A stretch of DNA of 64,000 bases, taken from Corynebacterium timonense (lineage in GTDB: Bacteria > Actinomycetota > Actinomycetes > Mycobacteriales > Mycobacteriaceae). Position numbers and translations under genes: made by a program. The notes beneath the pieces were generated by a model. The model did not search any database, was not told where the DNA came from, and saw nothing but the letters and a program-made list of their open reading frames with translations. The DNA lies in NCBI RefSeq assembly GCF_900105305.1, contig NZ_LT629765.1:930001-994000 (forward strand), in the 5' to 3' direction. This document shows positions 27,243 to 36,467 of the stretch, one piece after another (position 1 is the stretch's first letter; the number at the start of each line of letters is the position of its first letter).

Positions 27243-27512
27243 ATGCCCAACCTGGGTTGGACCGAAATCCTCATCATCCTGCTGATTATCCTGCTGCTGT
27301 TCGGGGCGGCGAAGCTGCCCGATCTTGCGCGCTCGCTGGGTCGCTCCGCGCGCATCTTCAAGTCTGAGGTGAAGGAGCTCAAGAACGACGATCGTCCCGT
27401 GCCCGAGCAGCAGGCCGAGCTGACTCAGGGCTCGCCCGAAACGCAGAGCGCCTCCCAGGGCGCGGAGAGCTTCTGGGACCGGCCGGAAAACCAGCCGCGC
27501 ACCCAGGGCTAG
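27243..27512 (+). CDS. tatA: Twin-arginine translocase subunit TatA
   Basis: TatA forms the pore-like oligomer of the Tat pathway, which exports folded proteins. From ATG 27243 (GAAAGGA upstream) the protein has 89 aa. The N-terminal membrane helix is LGWTEILIILLIILLLFG, followed by the hinge and amphipathic helix AAKLPDLARSLGRSARIFKSEVKEL, then a charged tail (PEQQAELTQGSPETQ). The tatA-tatC spacing is 6 nt, so the two are one unit. No tatB is present in the window. Confidence 0.95.
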   Translation: MPNLGWTEILIILLIILLLFGAAKLPDLARSLGRSARIFKSEVKELKNDDRPVPEQQAELTQGSPETQSASQGAESFWDRPENQPRTQG

Positions 27513-27518
27513 TCACCC

Positions 27519-28502
27519 GTGGCGCGGCGTAAACCCAAGAACCCCACCGGGGACATGACCCTGGTGGAGCACCTGTCCGAGCTGCGGCGCAGGGTGATGA
27601 TCTCGCTGGCGGCCATCGTCGTCGGCACCATCATCGGCTTCATCTGGTACCAAAACGCCCCCTTCGGCACGGCTCCGCTGGGCGAGATTATCCGCGGGCC
27701 GTACTGCAACCTGCCCAGCGAACTGCGCGCCGACTTCACCGGCGACGGCGAGTGCCGCCTTCTGGCCACCACGCCGTTCGAGATGTTCATGCTGCGCCTC
27801 AAGGTGGGCGCCCTCGCCGGTTTGGTGCTGTCCTCGCCCGTGTGGCTCACCCAGATTTGGGGCTTTATTACCCCCGGCCTGCGTACACACGAGAAGCGCT
27901 ACACCTTTACGTTTGTCACCCTCGCCGTCGTACTATTCGTCGCGGGCGCGGCGCTGGCGTACTTCGTCCTCGACCAGGGCCTGTACATCCTCATGTCCAT
28001 CGGTTCCGAGTTCCAGGTCGCGGCGCTAACCGGCCATGAGTACTACAACTTCCTGCTTGCCCTCATCACGATCTTTGGCGTGAGCTTCGAGCTGCCGCTG
28101 CTCATCGTCATGCTCAACATCGCGGGGGTGCTGCGCTACGAGCACGTGAAGGACAAGCGCCGCATGATCATTGTCGGCCTCTTCGCCTTCGCGGCCTTTA
28201 TGACGCCGGGCCAGGACCCCTTCTCCATGGTCGCCCTCGCGCTGTCCATGACCCTCCTCGTCGAGATCGCTTTCCAGTTCTGCCGCCTGCGCGACAAAAA
28301 GGCCGCCAAGCACAAGCCCGAGTGGATGACGCTTGACGACGACGAAGCTTCCGGCCCCGTCACCTCCTCCGGGCCCATCGCGTCCTCCGCCCCGGTCACG
28401 GCCTCCGTCCCGTCGTCCTCGCCGACCCCGACGCCGTCCGTCGTGCGGACGAGGCCGAAGAACTCCCCGCCGCCCGAGGAGTATTACGACGACGTACTCT
28501 AA
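27519..28502 (+). CDS. tatC: Twin-arginine translocase subunit TatC
   Basis: TatC is the signal-peptide receptor of the Tat system, with six membrane helices. The 327-aa protein starts at GTG (VARRKPKNPTGDMTLVEHLSELRRRVMISL), and the cytoplasmic EHLSELRRR motif is diagnostic. The later block FGVSFELPLLIVMLNIAGVLRYEHVKDKRRMIIVGLFAFAAFMTPGQDPFSM is also typical. The C-terminal 60 residues are a Ser/Pro/Thr-rich low-complexity tail (PVTSSGPIASSAPVTASVPSSS) ending PPPEEYYDDVL, longer than in most TatC proteins. Confidence 0.95.
   Translation: MARRKPKNPTGDMTLVEHLSELRRRVMISLAAIVVGTIIGFIWYQNAPFGTAPLGEIIRGPYCNLPSELRADFTGDGECRLLATTPFEMFMLRLKVGALAGLVLSSPVWLTQIWGFITPGLRTHEKRYTFTFVTLAVVLFVAGAALAYFVLDQGLYILMSIGSEFQVAALTGHEYYNFLLALITIFGVSFELPLLIVMLNIAGVLRYEHVKDKRRMIIVGLFAFAAFMTPGQDPFSMVALALSMTLLVEIAFQFCRLRDKKAAKHKPEWMTLDDDEASGPVTSSGPIASSAPVTASVPSSSPTPTPSVVRTRPKNSPPPEEYYDDVL
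28495..28500 (+). promoter_or_regulatory. Probable -10 hexamer (TACTCT) for the helicase gene
   Basis: TACTCT covers the last two sense codons and first stop base of tatC and ends 7 nt before ATG 28508. Confidence 0.4.
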
Positions 28503-28507
28503 AGGGC

Positions 28508-31270
28508 ATGGCTCTTAGTGCACCGCTGCTGGATGATTTTCGGGCCACCCGCCCCTTTCCCCTCGACGACTTCCAGGTCCAGGCCTGCCGCAGCGTCGAC
28601 GGAGGCAAGGGGGTCCTCGTCTGCGCCCCCACCGGCTCCGGCAAGACCATCGTCGGCGAGTTCGCCGTGTACGCGGCGCTGCGCCGCGGTACCAAATGCT
28701 TCTACACCACCCCTATTAAGGCGCTGAGCAACCAGAAGTACCACGACCTGGTGAACGAGCACGGCGAGGACGCGGTCGGCCTGCTCACCGGCGACGTCAG
28801 CGTCAACGGCTCCGCCGACATCGTGGTCATGACCACCGAGGTTCTGCGCAACATGATCTATGCGGATTCGCCGCAGCTCGAGCGCCTCGCCTACGTCGTG
28901 ATGGACGAGATCCACTACCTCGCCGACCGCGACCGCGGCGCGGTGTGGGAAGAGGTGATCCTCAACCTCGACGACTCCGTGGCGCTCATCGGGCTGTCCG
29001 CGACCGTGTCTAACTCGGAGGAGTTCGGCGAGTGGCTCAACACCGTGCGCGGGGGCACCGACGTCATCGTGTGGGAGGAGCGCCCCGTTCCGCTCAGCCA
29101 ATACATGATGGTGGGCCGGAAGATCTTTCCCTTGTTCGAGCCCGGCACCGACGGGCGCGTCAATCGTGATCTCGAGCACGCCATCGAGCGCATCGACGAG
29201 GACCGGGCGCAGGAGGGCCGCCGCGACTACGAGGAGGGCAGGGGCTTTCGCTCCCGCGCGGCCGGGCGACGCAGCGGCAAGGAACGCCCCCGCGACAAGA
29301 CGCGCCCCATCGGCCGGCCGGAGCTGGTCTCCGCGTTGCAGGGGCGCGACATGCTGCCCGCCATCGTCTTCATCTTCTCTCGCGCGGGCTGCGACGGGGC
29401 ACTGTTCCAGTGTCTGCGCTCGCGCAAGGAGCTGACCACGCCCGAGGAGCAGGACGAGATTAAGCGCATCGTGGACGAGGGCGTGGAGGGCATCCCGGAG
29501 GAGGACCTGAAGGTGCTCAATTTTCGCCAGCTTCGCACCGCGTGGTCGCGCGGCTTCGCCGCCCACCACGCCGGCCTGCTGCCCGCCTTCAAGCACATCG
29601 TCGAAGAGCTCTTCGTGCGCGGGCTCGTGCGGGTCGTCTTTGCGACGGAGACGCTCGCCCTCGGCATCAACATGCCCGCGCGCACGGTGGTGCTGGAGAA
29701 ACTGGTCAAGTTCAACGGCGAGGCGCACGTCGACCTCACGCCAGGGCAGTACACGCAGCTAACGGGTCGGGCCGGCCGACGCGGCATCGACTCCATCGGC
29801 AACGCCGTCGTCCAATGGGCACCGGCGATGGACCCACGCGAGGTCGCCGGGCTCGCCTCCACCCGCACCTACCCGCTCATCTCGCCCTTTGCACCGGGAT
29901 ACAACATGGCCATCAACATGCTCAAGATGAACGGCTACGACGACTCGATCCGGCTCATCGAGCAGTCGTTCGCCCAGTTCCAGACCGATCGCTCGGTGGT
30001 CGGGGAGGTCCGCGAGATCGAGCGTCGGCGCGCGAAGGTGTCGTCGTTGCGGGCTCAACTCGAGCGCGATATAGCTTCCTATGCACCGCCTAGCGACGAC
30101 CCAGTGGCCGACGTGCTCGACTACCTTCGCCTGCGGCGCGATCTGACCGACGCCGAGCGCGAGGCGCGCCGCCACGCGCTTGAGGACCGCGCCGCCGAAA
30201 CCGCCGCTATCCTGGGCCGCCTGCAGGTCGGCGAGGTGATTGCTCTGCCGGGCAAGAAAAAGCCGGAGCTCGCAGCCGTGGTCCAGGTCGCGGGCAAGCG
30301 GCACGACCCGCGCCCGTGGGTCACCACCGAGCGCGGCTGGTCAGGGCGTATCGACGCCGCCGCCTTCCGCAACCCTCCCGTGGTGGTGGGCCGGATCAAG
30401 GTGCCGCGCCACATGCAGGACCAGCCGCGGCGCCACGCGCGCAAGGTGGCAAGCATGCTCCACGCTGCCAACCTGCGCGGGCCCAAGAAGCTGCGCGAGG
30501 CGGCGCGGGTGCGGCCGTCGAAGAAGGTCACGGCACTGCGCGAGGCCGTGCGCTCCCACCCGGCGCACTCCTGGCCCGCCACCGACCGTGAGATGCTCGC
30601 CCGCGTGGGGGAGGAGCTCGTGCGGGAGGAACGGAAGCTCTCGTCCCTCGAGCGCCGCGTGGATTCCTCCACGGATTCGCTGGGCCGCACGTTCGAGCGC
30701 ATCGTCGGGCTGCTGACGGAGATGGACTACGTCGAGGTCGTCGAAGGGCAGCCTCGCGTGACGGAGGAGGGCGAACGCCTCGCCCGGATCCACAACGCCT
30801 CCGACCTGCTCGTCGCCCAGTGCCTCAAGCGCGGCGTGTGGGAGGGGCTCGACCCGGCGGAGCTAGCCGGCGTCGCCTCGATGTGCGTCTTTGAAAACCG
30901 CAAGGCAACCGGGGGCGCCCCCGACGCGGCGACCGAGCCGATGGCGGGAGCGATGAACGCCACCGAGCGGATTTACGGCGAAATCGTGTCCGACGAGCAG
31001 CGCCACGAGCTTCCCCCCACGCGGGTTCCGGACGCCGCCTTCGCACTCGCCGCGCACCAATGGACGGCGGGCGCGCCGCTCGGCTACGCCATGGCGGCCG
31101 CCGCCGAATCGGGCGCCGAGCTCACTCCCGGCGACTTCGTGCGCTGGTGCCGGCAGGTCGTCGACCTCCTCGAACAGGTGGCGGCCACTGGATATACCGA
31201 CGAGATCCGCCGCAACGCCCGCCGGGCTATCGACTCCATCCGCCGCGGCGTCGTGGCCATCGGAAGCTAG
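28508..31270 (+). CDS. helY: Ski2-like DEAD/DEAH-family RNA helicase (HelY)
   Basis: The 920-aa superfamily 2 helicase resembles yeast Mtr4/Ski2 and mycobacterial HelY. Motifs in order are Q-motif region FPLDDFQVQAC, Walker A APTGSGKT, motif Ia TTPIKALSNQKY, motif Ib, DEIH in VVMDEIHYLAD, motif III IGLSATVSN, motif V FATETLALGINMPA and motif VI QLTGRAGRRGID. The C-terminal half carries the DSHCT-type helical domain (RVTEEGERLARIHNASDLLVAQCLKRGVWEGLDPAELAGVASMCVFENRK). An RNA-processing or decay role is inferred from the family. Confidence 0.93.
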   Translation: MALSAPLLDDFRATRPFPLDDFQVQACRSVDGGKGVLVCAPTGSGKTIVGEFAVYAALRRGTKCFYTTPIKALSNQKYHDLVNEHGEDAVGLLTGDVSVNGSADIVVMTTEVLRNMIYADSPQLERLAYVVMDEIHYLADRDRGAVWEEVILNLDDSVALIGLSATVSNSEEFGEWLNTVRGGTDVIVWEERPVPLSQYMMVGRKIFPLFEPGTDGRVNRDLEHAIERIDEDRAQEGRRDYEEGRGFRSRAAGRRSGKERPRDKTRPIGRPELVSALQGRDMLPAIVFIFSRAGCDGALFQCLRSRKELTTPEEQDEIKRIVDEGVEGIPEEDLKVLNFRQLRTAWSRGFAAHHAGLLPAFKHIVEELFVRGLVRVVFATETLALGINMPARTVVLEKLVKFNGEAHVDLTPGQYTQLTGRAGRRGIDSIGNAVVQWAPAMDPREVAGLASTRTYPLISPFAPGYNMAINMLKMNGYDDSIRLIEQSFAQFQTDRSVVGEVREIERRRAKVSSLRAQLERDIASYAPPSDDPVADVLDYLRLRRDLTDAEREARRHALEDRAAETAAILGRLQVGEVIALPGKKKPELAAVVQVAGKRHDPRPWVTTERGWSGRIDAAAFRNPPVVVGRIKVPRHMQDQPRRHARKVASMLHAANLRGPKKLREAARVRPSKKVTALREAVRSHPAHSWPATDREMLARVGEELVREERKLSSLERRVDSSTDSLGRTFERIVGLLTEMDYVEVVEGQPRVTEEGERLARIHNASDLLVAQCLKRGVWEGLDPAELAGVASMCVFENRKATGGAPDAATEPMAGAMNATERIYGEIVSDEQRHELPPTRVPDAAFALAAHQWTAGAPLGYAMAAAAESGAELTPGDFVRWCRQVVDLLEQVAATGYTDEIRRNARRAIDSIRRGVVAIGS

Positions 31271-31324
31271 GCGCGTACGAGGACATGGTGTGAGGACATG
31301 TGTGACGATAAGGAGACAAGCAGC

Positions 31325-32419
31325 ATGAAAGCGTTTGCCCCGGAGGTCTACCGCGACCGCATCCGCCGCGTCGTCGACGAGCTCCGCCGTCAAAGGATGG
31401 CGGGGGCCGTCATCGGGGCGGGCCCCGAACTCGCATACCTCACCGGCTCCTGGGTGAGCTCCCACGAGCGGTTAACGGCGCTGTGCCTGAGCGCTGAAGG
31501 CGCGGCGCGCCTCGTCGTCCCCGCCACCGACGCTGGCGGCATCGACGTCGCCGGCGTCGAGATCGTAGGCTGGCGCGACGGCGACGACGCGCACGCCATG
31601 GCGGCCAGCGCGCTCGGGGAGGGCGCGCAGCGGGGGCCCGTGGGGTTGGGGAGCTCGCTTACCGCGGATCACGTGCTGCGCCTCCAAGAACTCCTGCCGG
31701 AAACGACGCTGGCGGCACGGGCGTTGGCCGGGGTCTTTGCCGTCAAAGACGCACTCGAGATCGAACAGATCGGCGCTGCCGCCGACGCTATCGACGCTGT
31801 CCACGCCCGCGTTCCCGGGCTTCTTCGCCCCGGCCGCACGGAGGAGGAGGTCGCACTCGACATCGAGCGCCTCATTCTCAGCGGCCACGACGCCGTGGAC
31901 TTCGTCATCGTCGGCTCCGGCCCCAACGGTGCGAACCCACACCATAGCCGTTCCGGGCGCGTGCTGCGCGAAGGCGACCCCGTCGTGGTGGACATCGGCG
32001 GCAGCTTCGGCGCCGGCTACCACTCCGACTGCACCCGCACCTACCAGGTCGCCGGACCGGCCGACCCCGAGTTCACGCAGGCCTACGCCGTTTTGCAGCG
32101 CGCGCAGCAGGCGGCGGTCGAGGCTGCCGCGCCTGGTATGACGGCCGGGGCGCTCGACGCCGTCGCGCGCCGCATCATCGCCGAGGCGGGCTACGGCGAC
32201 TACTTCACGCACCGAACCGGGCACGGGCTGGGCCTGTCGCTGCACGAGGAGCCTTTCATCGTCGCTGGCTCGGACGTCGAACTGCGCGAAGGCATGGTCT
32301 TTTCCATCGAGCCGGGTATCTACCTGCCCGAGCGGTGGGGGATGCGCATCGAAGACATCGTCGTGCTCGAGGGCTCGGGGGCGCGCCGACTCAACCGCGC
32401 GCCGCGGGGCCTAAGGTAG
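31325..32419 (+). CDS. pepQ: M24 family aminopeptidase P / Xaa-Pro dipeptidase
   Basis: This is a cytosolic dinuclear metallopeptidase that releases residues N-terminal to proline, 364 aa. AAGGAG lies 8 nt before ATG 31325. A creatinase-like N-terminal domain (about 1-135) is followed by the pita-bread catalytic domain with all metal ligands visible: VVDIGGSFGAGYHSDCTR (two Asp), HRTGHGLGLSLHEEP (His), SIEPGIYLPERWGMRIEDIVVLEGSG (two Glu). The closing region RRLNRAPRGLR is short, as usual. Aminopeptidase P versus prolidase cannot be separated by sequence alone. Confidence 0.9.
   Translation: MKAFAPEVYRDRIRRVVDELRRQRMAGAVIGAGPELAYLTGSWVSSHERLTALCLSAEGAARLVVPATDAGGIDVAGVEIVGWRDGDDAHAMAASALGEGAQRGPVGLGSSLTADHVLRLQELLPETTLAARALAGVFAVKDALEIEQIGAAADAIDAVHARVPGLLRPGRTEEEVALDIERLILSGHDAVDFVIVGSGPNGANPHHSRSGRVLREGDPVVVDIGGSFGAGYHSDCTRTYQVAGPADPEFTQAYAVLQRAQQAAVEAAAPGMTAGALDAVARRIIAEAGYGDYFTHRTGHGLGLSLHEEPFIVAGSDVELREGMVFSIEPGIYLPERWGMRIEDIVVLEGSGARRLNRAPRGLR
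32412..32417 (+). promoter_or_regulatory. Probable -10 hexamer (TAAGGT) for the SDR gene
   Basis: TAAGGT overlaps the end of the peptidase gene and ends 7 nt before ATG 32425. Confidence 0.45.
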
Positions 32420-32424
32420 GGCCC

Positions 32425-33153
32425 ATGGGAACGTCGCAAGGCACGCTGTTGCTGCTGGGGGCCACCAGCGAGATCGGCGGAGAAGTCGCGGTGCGGATGT
32501 GCCGCGGCAGGCCGGTCGTTCTCGCGCTGCGGGATGTGGGGCGCGGGGCGAGCGTCGAAAAGCGACTGCTCGAGGCGGGCGCCACCGCGGTACGCACCGT
32601 CGAGTTCGAAGCGACCGACCTGGATTCGCACCGCGCGGTCGTCGAGGATGCGGGCGAGGTGACCACCGCGATTGTGGCCTTCGGCGTGCTCGGGGACCAG
32701 CAGCGCGCGGAACGCGACGAGCGCGAGGCAGCGCGCATCGCCACGATCGACTACCTCGCGCAGGTGAACGCGCTGACCGTGCTCGCCGATACGATGACGC
32801 GCGGGGAGATTGTTGCGTTTTCCTCCATCGCCGGGTGGCGCCCGCGCCGCGCCAACTACGTTTACGGCTCGACGAAGGCCGGCCTTGACGCGTTTTGCCA
32901 GGGGCTCGCCGACCGCCTCCACGGCAGCGAGCTGAAGCTCATCACCGCGCGCCCCGGCTTCGTCATCGGCTCGATGACCGCGGGGATGACGCCGGCGCCG
33001 ATGTCGGTGACCCCGGGCGTCGTCGCGGACGCGGTCGTCCGCGCGGCGGAGGGGACGCGCAGCGCAACCGTCTGGGTGCCCGGCCGGTTGCGGGTGCTCG
33101 CCGCGATCATGCGCCTCGTCCCGCGCCCGATCTGGCGCCACATGCCGCGCTAA
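32425..33153 (+). CDS. Short-chain dehydrogenase/reductase, DprE2-like
   Basis: The 242-aa protein has the NAD(P) motif LLLGATSEIGGEVAVRM at residues 9-25, the strand IVAFGVLGDQQ, the catalytic Ser in VAFSSIAGWRPRRANYVYGSTKAGLDAF with the Y-x3-K pair, and ARPGFVIGSMTAGM after the active site. The Y-G-S-T-K arrangement and the C-terminal WVPGRLRVLAAIMRLVPRPIWRHMPR with a hydrophobic helix resemble decaprenylphosphoryl-2-keto-ribose reductases. Those enzymes supply arabinose for the corynebacterial cell wall. It could equally be a paralogue with another substrate. Confidence 0.78.
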   Translation: MGTSQGTLLLLGATSEIGGEVAVRMCRGRPVVLALRDVGRGASVEKRLLEAGATAVRTVEFEATDLDSHRAVVEDAGEVTTAIVAFGVLGDQQRAERDEREAARIATIDYLAQVNALTVLADTMTRGEIVAFSSIAGWRPRRANYVYGSTKAGLDAFCQGLADRLHGSELKLITARPGFVIGSMTAGMTPAPMSVTPGVVADAVVRAAEGTRSATVWVPGRLRVLAAIMRLVPRPIWRHMPR

Positions 33154-33169
33154 GAGAGGTGAACGTGCA

Positions 33170-34366
33170 GTGAACGTGTTGCCCACCATCCTCCGCGCGA
33201 GCGTGCCTTACGTGGCCGATCCGCTGCGTCGCGCGCCGCGCAGCGATCCCGACTTTGCCCCCGCGACGTGGCTTGCGGGCGTTGCGCCCGGCACTTTGCT
33301 GCGCTCTTCTGAGATTTCCCCGGTCGGGCTGCACTCGCGGCTCAACCCGGCGAGCGCCCACCGGATCAGCTACGTCACCACGGACACCCGCGGGCGCGTC
33401 CTCACCGCCACCGGCGCGGTCATGCGCTCGCGGGTGCCCTGGGCGGGAAACGGGCCGCGCCCGACGGTCGCCTTCGCGCCGTCAACGCAGGGGGTGGCGG
33501 CGCGCTGCGACCCCTCTTTCTCGTGCACCGTGGGCTTCGCCGTGCGCACCGGCCCGCTCGACGCGATCGCCTCCTACGAGCAACCCGTCATCAGCCTGCT
33601 GATCGCCGCGGGCGCGGACGTTGTTCTCAGCGACTACCCGCGCGACCCGGAAGACCACGTGATGCTCTACGGAGACCACTTTTCGGCAGCCCGCGCTCTC
33701 GCCGACGCGGTGCGCGCCGCGCGTGAGCTCGGGGTGGACTCGCGAGTGCTCGGTCTCTGGGGCTTCTCCCAGGGCGGGGGAGCAGCCGCCGGGTGGATGG
33801 AAGCGCCGGAGTACGCCCCGGAACTCCAGGTGGCCGCCGCGGTCATCGGCGCCCCGCCGGTCCACCTGCCCGAAGTCCTCGGCCACCTCGAGGGGTCCTT
33901 TGTCGCCCCGCTGGCGCTGTACGCCGTGGCTGGCCTCGCCGCCTGGGACGAAGAGATCGCCGACGAGCTCTACGCGCACCTGAGTCCTGCGGGCATTGCC
34001 GCCGCGGAAGAAGCTCGAACTACCTGCGCTGTCGGGACCGTGCTGCAGCACCCCTGGGCGACGACGCGGGAGTGGACCACCGCGGGCATTGCGATGACCG
34101 AGCTCCTCGCCGACTTGCCCGCAACGCGCAGGCGCCTCGCGGAGCTCGAGCTGGGTACCCGGCCACCCCTCAACGCGCCCACCCGGCTCTGGGCGGGCCT
34201 CGACGACAGCGTCGTTCCCTACGACGGGGTGGCGAGGCTCGCTCGGGCGTGGGGCGTGGAGCTGGACACGCGGCGCCCGCCCCGGGTGGGGGTAAGCCAT
34301 TCCCTCCCGTATTTCCTGCACGCGCCGTGGGACGTGCGTTGGTTGATGGAACATCTTGGCGGGTAG
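33170..34366 (+). CDS. Alpha/beta-hydrolase of the secretory lipase (LIP) family
   Basis: The 398-aa protein starts at GTG, preceded by GAGAGGTGAA. The nucleophile elbow is GLWGFSQGGGA (G-x-S-x-G), the acid is in LWAGLDDSVVPYDG and the His in VGVSHSLPYFLHAP. Two Cys in ARCDPSFSCTVG could form a disulfide. Family members in corynebacteria and mycobacteria usually carry signal peptides, but here no clear one is visible (MNVLPTILRASVPYVADPL is only weakly hydrophobic). Either the protein is cytosolic or the true start lies elsewhere. It is followed 9 nt later by fxsA. Confidence 0.8.
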   Translation: MNVLPTILRASVPYVADPLRRAPRSDPDFAPATWLAGVAPGTLLRSSEISPVGLHSRLNPASAHRISYVTTDTRGRVLTATGAVMRSRVPWAGNGPRPTVAFAPSTQGVAARCDPSFSCTVGFAVRTGPLDAIASYEQPVISLLIAAGADVVLSDYPRDPEDHVMLYGDHFSAARALADAVRAARELGVDSRVLGLWGFSQGGGAAAGWMEAPEYAPELQVAAAVIGAPPVHLPEVLGHLEGSFVAPLALYAVAGLAAWDEEIADELYAHLSPAGIAAAEEARTTCAVGTVLQHPWATTREWTTAGIAMTELLADLPATRRRLAELELGTRPPLNAPTRLWAGLDDSVVPYDGVARLARAWGVELDTRRPPRVGVSHSLPYFLHAPWDVRWLMEHLGG

Positions 34367-34369
34367 TCT
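34364..34369 (+). promoter_or_regulatory. Probable -10 hexamer (TAGTCT) for fxsA, overlapping the lipase stop
   Basis: The lipase TAG stop is the first half of TAGTCT, and the hexamer ends 6 nt before ATG 34376. Confidence 0.5.
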
Positions 34370-34375
34370 GTGCCC

Positions 34376-34933
34376 ATGCGGCTACTCCTTTTTGCCTATT
34401 TCGTCGTCGAGGTCCTTGCATTCATCGGGGTTTCGAGCCAGATCGGCCTCGGGTGGGCTTTCCTCGCGGTCTTCGCTTTGTCCGTGTTCGGCGGCCTCGG
34501 CGCGAACATCGCCCTGCGCAACTCGCTGCGGCGCGCCGCCGGCGGGCAGGGTTCGTTGGGCCGCCTAGCAGGCGACGGCGCGCTGCTTGCCGTCGGGTGG
34601 CTGCTCTGCATTCTGCCCGGCTTCGTCTCCTCGGCGGTCGGCCTCATCATGGTCTTCCCGCCGACGCGTGCGCTCCTGCGCCGAGCGCTGACCGCGAGCG
34701 CCACGAAGGCAATGGAGGACTTCAGCGTGCGCGTTTACTCGGCCTCCCCGGTGGCGCAGTACCGCACGAGCTACGGCACGTTTACCACGCCGCCGACCGA
34801 GTCCTCCCAGCCCTCCCAATCCTCCCAGCCCGAGGTCGACGTCGAGAAGCTCGAAGAATGGTTCCGCGCCGACAGTGCCACCGACGACGACCGACGCCGG
34901 GGCCGGGATAACGGCCCGGAGGGGACCAGCTAG
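34376..34933 (+). CDS. fxsA: FxsA-family membrane protein
   Basis: The 185-aa protein has three or four hydrophobic segments (LLLFAYFVVEVLAFIGV, LGWAFLAVFALSVFGGLGANIAL, GDGALLAVGWLLCILPGFVSSAVGLIMVFPPTRALLRR), which is the FxsA (suppressor of F exclusion) domain. It is followed by a Ser/Pro/Gln linker with a repeated QPSQS motif and an acidic tail ending RGRDNGPEGTS. The role in actinobacteria is unknown. Its stop abuts the GTG start of lnt. ATG 34376 is supported by the hexamer; the in-frame GTG at 34370 lies within the predicted promoter spacer. Confidence 0.85.
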   Translation: MRLLLFAYFVVEVLAFIGVSSQIGLGWAFLAVFALSVFGGLGANIALRNSLRRAAGGQGSLGRLAGDGALLAVGWLLCILPGFVSSAVGLIMVFPPTRALLRRALTASATKAMEDFSVRVYSASPVAQYRTSYGTFTTPPTESSQPSQSSQPEVDVEKLEEWFRADSATDDDRRRGRDNGPEGTS

Positions 34934-36454
34934 GTGGCAACGCTCCTGCGCCTGGCTCTCGCCGTTGCCTCTGGGGCGCTCGTGTATTGCTCGTACGAGC
35001 CGCTCGGCCTGTGGTTCCTCGCTATCGCGGGCTGTGCCGTGTTCTGGATCGCCCTGATGCCGTGGCGCGATCGCCCCTCGGGCTGGCTGGGCGCGCTGCT
35101 GGGCTTCGTCCACGGCGCCTCTATCTACGTGCTCTTGCTGCCGTGGGTGGGGGAGTTCGTCGGCGCGGCGCCGTACCTGGCTCTTTCCGTGGCGCTAGCC
35201 CTGTATTCCATACCGGTCGGTGCCTTCGGCGTCCTGCTTGCGCGCCTGCGCTACGGCTTCGTGCTCTTCCCGCTCGTGTATGTGGCGTGGGAGTTTCTCC
35301 GCTCGAGCTTCCCCTTCGGTGGTTTCCCGTGGGTGCGTCTCGCGTGGGGGCAGATCGAGGGCCCGCTGCGCTACCTCGCTCCGTGGGGCGGCACGGCTCT
35401 CGTGACCACGGCCACCGTCCTCGTCGCCTGCGCTGTCGTCGCCGTTGTTGCTTCTCGACGCCCCGCCGCCCGCCTCACCGCGCTCGCCTGCGCCGTCGTC
35501 CCGGCGGGTCTCGCTTTCGCCGCTGGAGCCGCGGCCCCGCCGGCCGGCCCAACCCCGGAGGAGGCGACGGCGACCGTGTCCGCCGTGCAGGGCAACGTGC
35601 CCCGTTTAGGCCTCGACTTTAACGCCCAGCGCCGCGCGGTGTTGAGCAACCACGTGGAGCAGACCAAGAACCTCGCCGCCTCCGGCGCGGACCCGGACTT
35701 CGTGGTGTGGCCGGAAAACTCCTCGGACGTCAACCCCTTCGCCGATGCGGAGGCCGCCGCGCAGATCACGGAGGCGGTCAGCGCTGTCGACGCTCCCGTC
35801 GTGGTGGGCACGATCACCCGCGACGAGGTCGGTGCCCGCAACACCATGGTCGTCTTCGACCCGGTCACCGGGGCGGGGGACCGGCACAACAAGAAGTACC
35901 TGCAGCCTTTCGGCGAGTACATGCCCATGCGCGACTTCTTCCGCCTCTTCTCCGAGTATGTCGATCTGGCGGGCAACTTCAAGCCCGGCGATGGCGACGG
36001 AACGGTCCAGGTGGGCGACGTCATCCTGGGCGTGGCGACGTGCTACGAAGTCGCCGTGGACGCCGCCTTCCGCTCCGCGGTCGACGCGGATGCCGAGATC
36101 TTGGCAACCCCGACGAACAACGCCACGTTCGGTTTCACCGACATGACCTACCAGCAGATGGCCATGAGCCGATTCCGCGCGATTGAGACGGACCGCTCCG
36201 TCGTCGTCGCGGCGACGTCCGGTTCCTCGGGCATTATCCTGCCCGACGGCAGCGTCGTCGAGCAGTCCGGCATCTTCGAACCGGCGCTGCTGACCGCGGA
36301 GCTTCCGCTGCGCAGCACGGTCACCCCGTCGATGCGCTTCGGCGCGGCCCTAGAATGGCTGATCGTCGCCTGCGGCGTCGCCGCCATGCTCTGGTCGTTG
36401 GTGCGGCGCCGAGGCGGGTATGCTGCAAGGGAGAACAAAGACGCACCATCTTAA
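34934..36454 (+). CDS. lnt: Apolipoprotein N-acyltransferase
   Basis: Lnt adds the third acyl chain to the N-terminal Cys of lipoproteins at the outer face of the cytoplasmic membrane. The 506-aa protein has eight or so membrane helices (residues 1-200) and a nitrilase domain. The triad is visible as the Glu in FVVWPENSSDVNP, Lys in HNKKYLQPFGEY and Cys in ILGVATCYEVAVDAAFR. A last helix (LEWLIVACGVAAMLWSLV) closes the protein. It starts at GTG immediately after the fxsA stop. In mycobacteria this domain can be fused to the next gene's product; here they are separate, as in C. glutamicum. Confidence 0.94.
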   Translation: MATLLRLALAVASGALVYCSYEPLGLWFLAIAGCAVFWIALMPWRDRPSGWLGALLGFVHGASIYVLLLPWVGEFVGAAPYLALSVALALYSIPVGAFGVLLARLRYGFVLFPLVYVAWEFLRSSFPFGGFPWVRLAWGQIEGPLRYLAPWGGTALVTTATVLVACAVVAVVASRRPAARLTALACAVVPAGLAFAAGAAAPPAGPTPEEATATVSAVQGNVPRLGLDFNAQRRAVLSNHVEQTKNLAASGADPDFVVWPENSSDVNPFADAEAAAQITEAVSAVDAPVVVGTITRDEVGARNTMVVFDPVTGAGDRHNKKYLQPFGEYMPMRDFFRLFSEYVDLAGNFKPGDGDGTVQVGDVILGVATCYEVAVDAAFRSAVDADAEILATPTNNATFGFTDMTYQQMAMSRFRAIETDRSVVVAATSGSSGIILPDGSVVEQSGIFEPALLTAELPLRSTVTPSMRFGAALEWLIVACGVAAMLWSLVRRRGGYAARENKDAPS

Positions 36455-36467
36455 AGGAGTTATGCCC